Shown here: piece by piece, positions 5,798 through 7,933 of the stretch
Layout: the number at the start of each line of letters is the position of its first letter
How positions within the stretch are numbered: the first letter of the stretch is position 1
Assembly: GCA_025361995.1 (NCBI GenBank)
Contig: JANYIP010000298.1
Span: 1-7,933, forward strand
Source: Streptomycetales bacterium
GTDB lineage: Bacteria > Actinomycetota > Actinomycetes > Prado026
DNA length: 7,933 nt
Direction: 5' to 3'
The notes under the pieces: generated by a model
Database searches by the model: none
Seen by the model: the letters and a program-made list of their open reading frames with translations, nothing else
What the model was told of the DNA's origin: nothing
Position numbers and translations under genes: made by a program

Positions 5798-7165
5798 CTA
5801 GGACTGGGCCATGTCGACGAAGCGGGAGTAGTGGCCCTGGAAGGCGACCACGACGTTGGAGGTCGGCCCGTTGCGGTGCTTGGCCACGATCAGGTCGGCC
5901 TCGCCGGCCCGCGGCGACTCCCGCTCGTACGCGTCGTCGCGGTGCAGCAGGATCACCATGTCGGCGTCCTGCTCGATGGCGCCGGACTCACGCAGGTCGG
6001 AGAGCTGCGGCCGCTTGTCGGTGCGCTGCTCGGGGCCACGGTTCAGCTGGCTGAGTGCGACCACGGGTACGTCGAGCTCCTTGGCCAGCAGCTTGAGCGA
6101 ACGCGAGAACTCCGCGACCTCCTGCTGCCGTGACTCGACCCGCTTGCCGCTGGACATCAGCTGGAGGTAGTCGATGACGACCAGCCGCAGGTCGCCGCGC
6201 TGCTTGAGCCGCCGGCACTTCGCCCGGATCTCCATCATCGACATGTTGGGCGAGTCGTCGATGTAGAGCGGTGCCTCGGCCACGTTGCTCATGGTGCGGG
6301 CCAACCTGGTCCAGTCCTCGTCGCTCATCGCGCCGCTGCGCATGTGGTGCAGCGCCACCCTGGCCTCGGCGGACAGCATGCGCATGGTGATCTCGTTGCG
6401 GCCCATCTCAAGCGAGAAGATCACGCTGGTCAGCCGGTGCTTGATCGACGCCGCCCGGCAAAAATCCAAACCGAGGGTAGATTTTCCCATCGCCGGTCGG
6501 CCCGCCAGGACGATGAGCTGGCCGCCGTGCAGGCCGTTGGTCAGGGAGTCGAGGTCGGCGAATCCGGTGGGTACGCCGATCATCGCGCCGCCGCGCGAGG
6601 AGATCGCCTCGATCTCGTCGAGGGTGCCCTGCATGATCTCCGACAGCGGGAGGTAGTCCTCGCTGGTACGCCGCTCGGTGACCGAGTACAGCTCGGCCTG
6701 GGCGCGGTCGACGATCTCGTCGGCCTCGCCGCCATCGGCGCTGTAGCCCATCTGGACGATCTTGGTCCCGGCCTCGACGAGCCGGCGCAGCACTGACCGC
6801 TCACGCACGATCCGCGCGTAGTACGACGCGTTGGCCGCCGTGGGCACCGACGAGATGAGCGTGTGGAGGTAGGGAGCGCCGCCGATCCTGGCGATCTCGC
6901 CGCGGCGGGTGAGCTCGGCCGAGACCGTCACCGGGTCCGCCGGCTCGCCCCGGCCGTACAGGTCCAGCACCGTGTCGTAGACCGTCTGGTGCGCGGGCTT
7001 GTAGAAGTCGCCAGGGCGGAGCACCTCGACGACGTCGGCGATCGCGTCCTTGCTGAGCAGCATGCCGCCGAGAACGCACTGCTCGGCGGTCAGGTCCTGC
7101 GGAGGCGTGCGCTCGAACGAGGGCTGGTACTGGCTCGAGGCCACCTCGAACTCGGCGAGACTCAC
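5798..7165 (-). CDS. dnaB: Replicative DNA helicase DnaB
   Basis: Hexameric 5'-3' helicase that unwinds DNA at the replication fork and binds primase; 455 residues, normal length. The N-terminal primase-interaction domain (about 20-125) starts with PPQDLTAEQCVLGGMLL, and a linker runs to about 175. The RecA-like motor has Walker A GRPAMGKS (222-229), SLEM (251-254) with the likely catalytic Glu253, Walker B LVVIDYLQL (328-336, D332), SQLNR (372-376) and DLRESGAIEQDAD (390-402). The GTG start at 7165 has AGGGAGG 11 nt upstream. No intein interrupts the P-loop or SQLNR region, both intein sites in some bacterial dnaB genes. Codons for residues 227-236 are strikingly AT-rich compared with the rest. 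Its neighbour rplI and the long leader with DnaA-box-like sites fit an actinobacterial chromosomal locus. Confidence 0.98.
   Translation of the reverse strand: MSLAEFEVASSQYQPSFERTPPQDLTAEQCVLGGMLLSKDAIADVVEVLRPGDFYKPAHQTVYDTVLDLYGRGEPADPVTVSAELTRRGEIARIGGAPYLHTLISSVPTAANASYYARIVRERSVLRRLVEAGTKIVQMGYSADGGEADEIVDRAQAELYSVTERRTSEDYLPLSEIMQGTLDEIEAISSRGGAMIGVPTGFADLDSLTNGLHGGQLIVLAGRPAMGKSTLGLDFCRAASIKHRLTSVIFSLEMGRNEITMRMLSAEARVALHHMRSGAMSDEDWTRLARTMSNVAEAPLYIDDSPNMSMMEIRAKCRRLKQRGDLRLVVIDYLQLMSSGKRVESRQQEVAEFSRSLKLLAKELDVPVVALSQLNRGPEQRTDKRPQLSDLRESGAIEQDADMVILLHRDDAYERESPRAGEADLIVAKHRNGPTSNVVVAFQGHYSRFVDMAQS
6461..6485. other. AT-rich patch with inverted repeat in the dnaB P-loop codons
   Basis: AAAATC (6461-6466) and GATTTT (6480-6485) are inverted across 13 nt, inside codons for GKSTLGLDFC. 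These codons (GGA AAA TCT ... TTG GAT TTT) contrast with the GC-ending codons everywhere else in the gene. The encoded protein is standard, so the oddity is at the DNA level. Confidence 0.6.
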
Positions 7166-7307
7166 TGCGTGACCCGCCTCCCTCGCTGCTGCAACCGCTC
7201 CGGCCTGCTCACCCGGCCATACCCGACATGGTGCGGGGCTGCACCGACAAGTTAGTCAGCCATGCTCGCCAGCTGTTAGCTCCTGCGGCGTGTCTGGCCG
7301 AGCTGCC

Positions 7308-7448
7308 TGTGGAGAGCCTGTGGACCAGGTGTGCACCACGCCGCTCGCCGTTGTGCACACGTCGTGGACGACGCTGTGGACAAGCCCGGGCTGGGAGCGC
7401 ACCCAGGTGCGCTGACCTGCGCAGACTCTCTCCCCAGCGTGTGGACCA
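7308..7448. promoter_or_regulatory. Cluster of DnaA-box-like 9-mers upstream of dnaB
   Basis: The actinobacterial DnaA box is TTGTCCACA, or TGTGGACAA on the other strand. Seen here: TGTGGACAA at 7375-7383 (perfect); TGTGGACCA at 7319-7327 and 7440-7448 (one mismatch each); TTGTGCACA at 7351-7359 (one mismatch, opposite orientation); TGTGGAGAG at 7308-7316 and CGTGGACGA at 7363-7371 (two mismatches each). Such density in 141 bp of high-GC DNA is notable. DnaA may bind here to regulate dnaB, or the cluster may titrate DnaA. Full origin function is less likely, because actinobacterial oriC normally lies between dnaA and dnaN and no AT-rich unwinding region is seen. Confidence 0.6.
7396..7413. 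repeat. Short inverted repeat within the DnaA-box cluster
   Basis: AGCGCAC (7396-7402) and GTGCGCT (7407-7413) are perfect inverted 7-mers around a CCAG loop. They sit between the perfect DnaA box and the last one-mismatch box. This could be an operator or a small RNA hairpin in the dnaB leader, with no further evidence for either. Confidence 0.4.
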
Positions 7449-7541
7449 AAAGAAGTCGGGCAAGCGGCGGCCAGGTGTCCAGCAGGTGGACAGCTCGAAG
7501 GCAGGGCTAAGGCAGAACGAAGGCTTACGCAGCCAGACGCA

Positions 7542-7590
7542 GGCAGCAGAAAGCCCGGCCCCGACGAGCGGGACCGGGCTTTTGGCTGCC
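7542..7590 (-). terminator. Rho-independent terminator hairpin after rplI
   Basis: AAAGCCCGG (7550-7558) pairs with CCGGGCTTT (7574-7582). After one C/A mismatch, CCCG (7560-7563) pairs with CGGG (7569-7572) around a 5-nt loop. An outer stem GGCAGC (7542-7547) with GCTGCC (7585-7590) extends it. It lies 27 nt past the rplI stop. Short T-runs on both sides could let it act in both directions. This separates the rplI transcript from dnaB. Confidence 0.8.
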
Positions 7591-7617
7591 TTCGACGCGA
7601 CGCGAGCCTGGACGCCT

Positions 7618-7730
7618 CTAGGAAGCGACGACGTCCAGTGCGATCCGAGCAGCGACCTCCGGGTGCAGCCGGATGGTCACCGCGTGCGAACCCACGGTCT
7701 TGATCTGGCCGGGGAGCTCGATGCGGCGCT
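7618..7730 (-). CDS. rplI: Ribosomal protein L9, C-terminal fragment (minus-strand copy)
   Basis: The last 36 codons of L9, RRIELPGQIK...ALDVVAS ending in TAG at 7618, match the conserved C-terminal domain of bacterial L9 (RRIEL, then an HPEVAAR-type motif). L9 binds 23S rRNA in the large ribosomal subunit. Upstream of codon RR the L9 match stops at 7730, where the sequence turns into its own reverse complement. The frame stays open further but no longer encodes L9. Placement before dnaB on the same strand is the expected arrangement, so I take this as the true orientation of the gene. The break is probably a junction artefact and the gene is probably intact in the organism. Confidence 0.85.
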
Positions 7731-7933
7731 CGTCGTCAAGGTGCCCGCGCGTGCGGGTGCCGGCGGCCGGCTCTTCGGGTCGATCACGCTGTCCGACGTC
7801 GCCGAGGCCGTCAAGGCCTCCGGTGGCCCGGACATCGACAAGCGCCGCATCGAGCTCCCCGGCCAGATCAAGACCGTGGGTTCGCACGCGGTGACCATCC
7901 GGCTGCACCCGGAGGTCGCTGCTCGGATCGCAC
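7638..7933. repeat. Large inverted repeat: 93-bp perfect arms, 110-bp spacer
   Basis: Each base from 7638 to 7730 is complementary to its partner from 7933 down to 7841, with no mismatch. Identity then breaks at 7731/7840, although the next four bases match again by chance or short homology. The spacer (7731-7840) carries only plus-strand L9 sequence. The right arm reaches the very end of the window, so the repeat may extend further. Confidence 0.92.
7732..7933 (+). pseudogene. rplI: Ribosomal protein L9, inverted internal-to-C-terminal fragment (plus-strand copy)
   Basis: Sixty-seven codons in one plus-strand frame read VVKVPARAGAGGRLFGS..., then SDVAEAVKASGGPDIDKRR..., ending at ...VAARIA at the window edge. 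This is the L9 C-terminal domain, including the GGRLFGS motif, and it supplies the part missing from the minus-strand copy. The last 93 nt are identical to the minus-strand fragment in inverted orientation. Two opposite partial copies of a normally single-copy essential ribosomal gene argue for a fold-back join rather than a second gene. It has no start codon or upstream half here, because the left boundary is the junction. Confidence 0.8.

Larger units (their letters stand above)
7166..7617. other. Non-coding leader between rplI and dnaB (about 450 bp)
   Basis: I find no credible gene here. From left to right it holds the dnaB ribosome site (AGGGAGG, 7177-7183); a small inverted repeat GGTGC/GCACC (7230-7245); the DnaA-box-like cluster (7308-7448); an inverted repeat at 7396-7413; a TGTCCA/TGGACA inverted pair (7476-7492); a stretch with repeated AAGGC/GGCAG words (about 7498-7546); and the rplI terminator hairpin. 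A dnaB promoter must lie in it, but I could not identify a convincing -35/-10 pair. Confidence 0.7.

Noticed and set aside
7308..7448. Chromosomal origin of replication
   Set aside because: DnaA boxes are present, but there is no AT-rich unwinding region and no dnaA or dnaN next to it, so origin function is not supported.
7209..7463. Minus-strand open frame of 84 codons in the dnaB leader
   Set aside because: No ribosome site, Arg-rich composition, overlaps the DnaA-box cluster, and no recognisable domain.
7673..7898. A pair of plus- and minus-strand open frames with identical starts and ends
   Set aside because: The identity is produced by the inverted repeat. Both frames are out of phase with L9 and are not genes.
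7618..7908. A 96-residue minus-strand protein ending in an L9-like tail
   Set aside because: Only the last 36 residues are L9. The rest is the antisense of the plus-strand L9 fragment, created by the fold-back junction.

Overview
The window is high-GC DNA with many GTG starts, a TTGTCCACA-type DnaA box, a PhoP-like OmpR-family regulator and an rplI-dnaB gene order. Together these point to an actinobacterium; I cannot place it more precisely. Every convincing gene is on the minus strand, so the region is read from right to left. The only plus-strand coding segment is a second piece of rplI, which looks like part of an inverted-repeat junction.

Right end (7618-7933): the 3' end of rplI (ribosomal protein L9) on the minus strand is followed by an inverted copy of the same segment on the plus strand. 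The two 93-bp arms (7638-7730 and 7841-7933) are perfect reverse complements. I read this as a fold-back junction, most likely an amplification or assembly chimera, rather than two genes. A strong terminator hairpin (7542-7590) follows rplI.

Centre-right (5798-7617): a leader of about 450 bp carries a cluster of DnaA-box-like 9-mers (7308-7448, one perfect) and leads into an intact dnaB, the replicative helicase, which has no intein. Its P-loop is encoded by an AT-rich patch unlike the rest of the gene.

Centre (1417-5797): an intergenic region with overlapping inverted repeats (5664-5714) precedes a compact four-gene ABC importer operon: lipoprotein binding protein, two permeases and an ATPase with a C-terminal TOBE-type extension. 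Junctions of 3, 19 and 4 nt imply translational coupling. The family is the Fe3+/polyamine/2-aminoethylphosphonate class; the substrate cannot be read from sequence. A perfect 15-bp inverted repeat at the start of the first permease gene could form an mRNA hairpin just after the binding-protein gene, a plausible way to make more binding protein than permease.

Left end (1-1416): a two-component system follows in the same direction, with a PhoP-like response regulator and a membrane sensor kinase cut off by the window start. A 10-bp direct repeat with 11-bp period just upstream of the regulator resembles an OmpR-family binding site and suggests autoregulation. I see no toxin, phage, CRISPR or defence system. 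The points of interest are regulatory sites and the junction at the right end.
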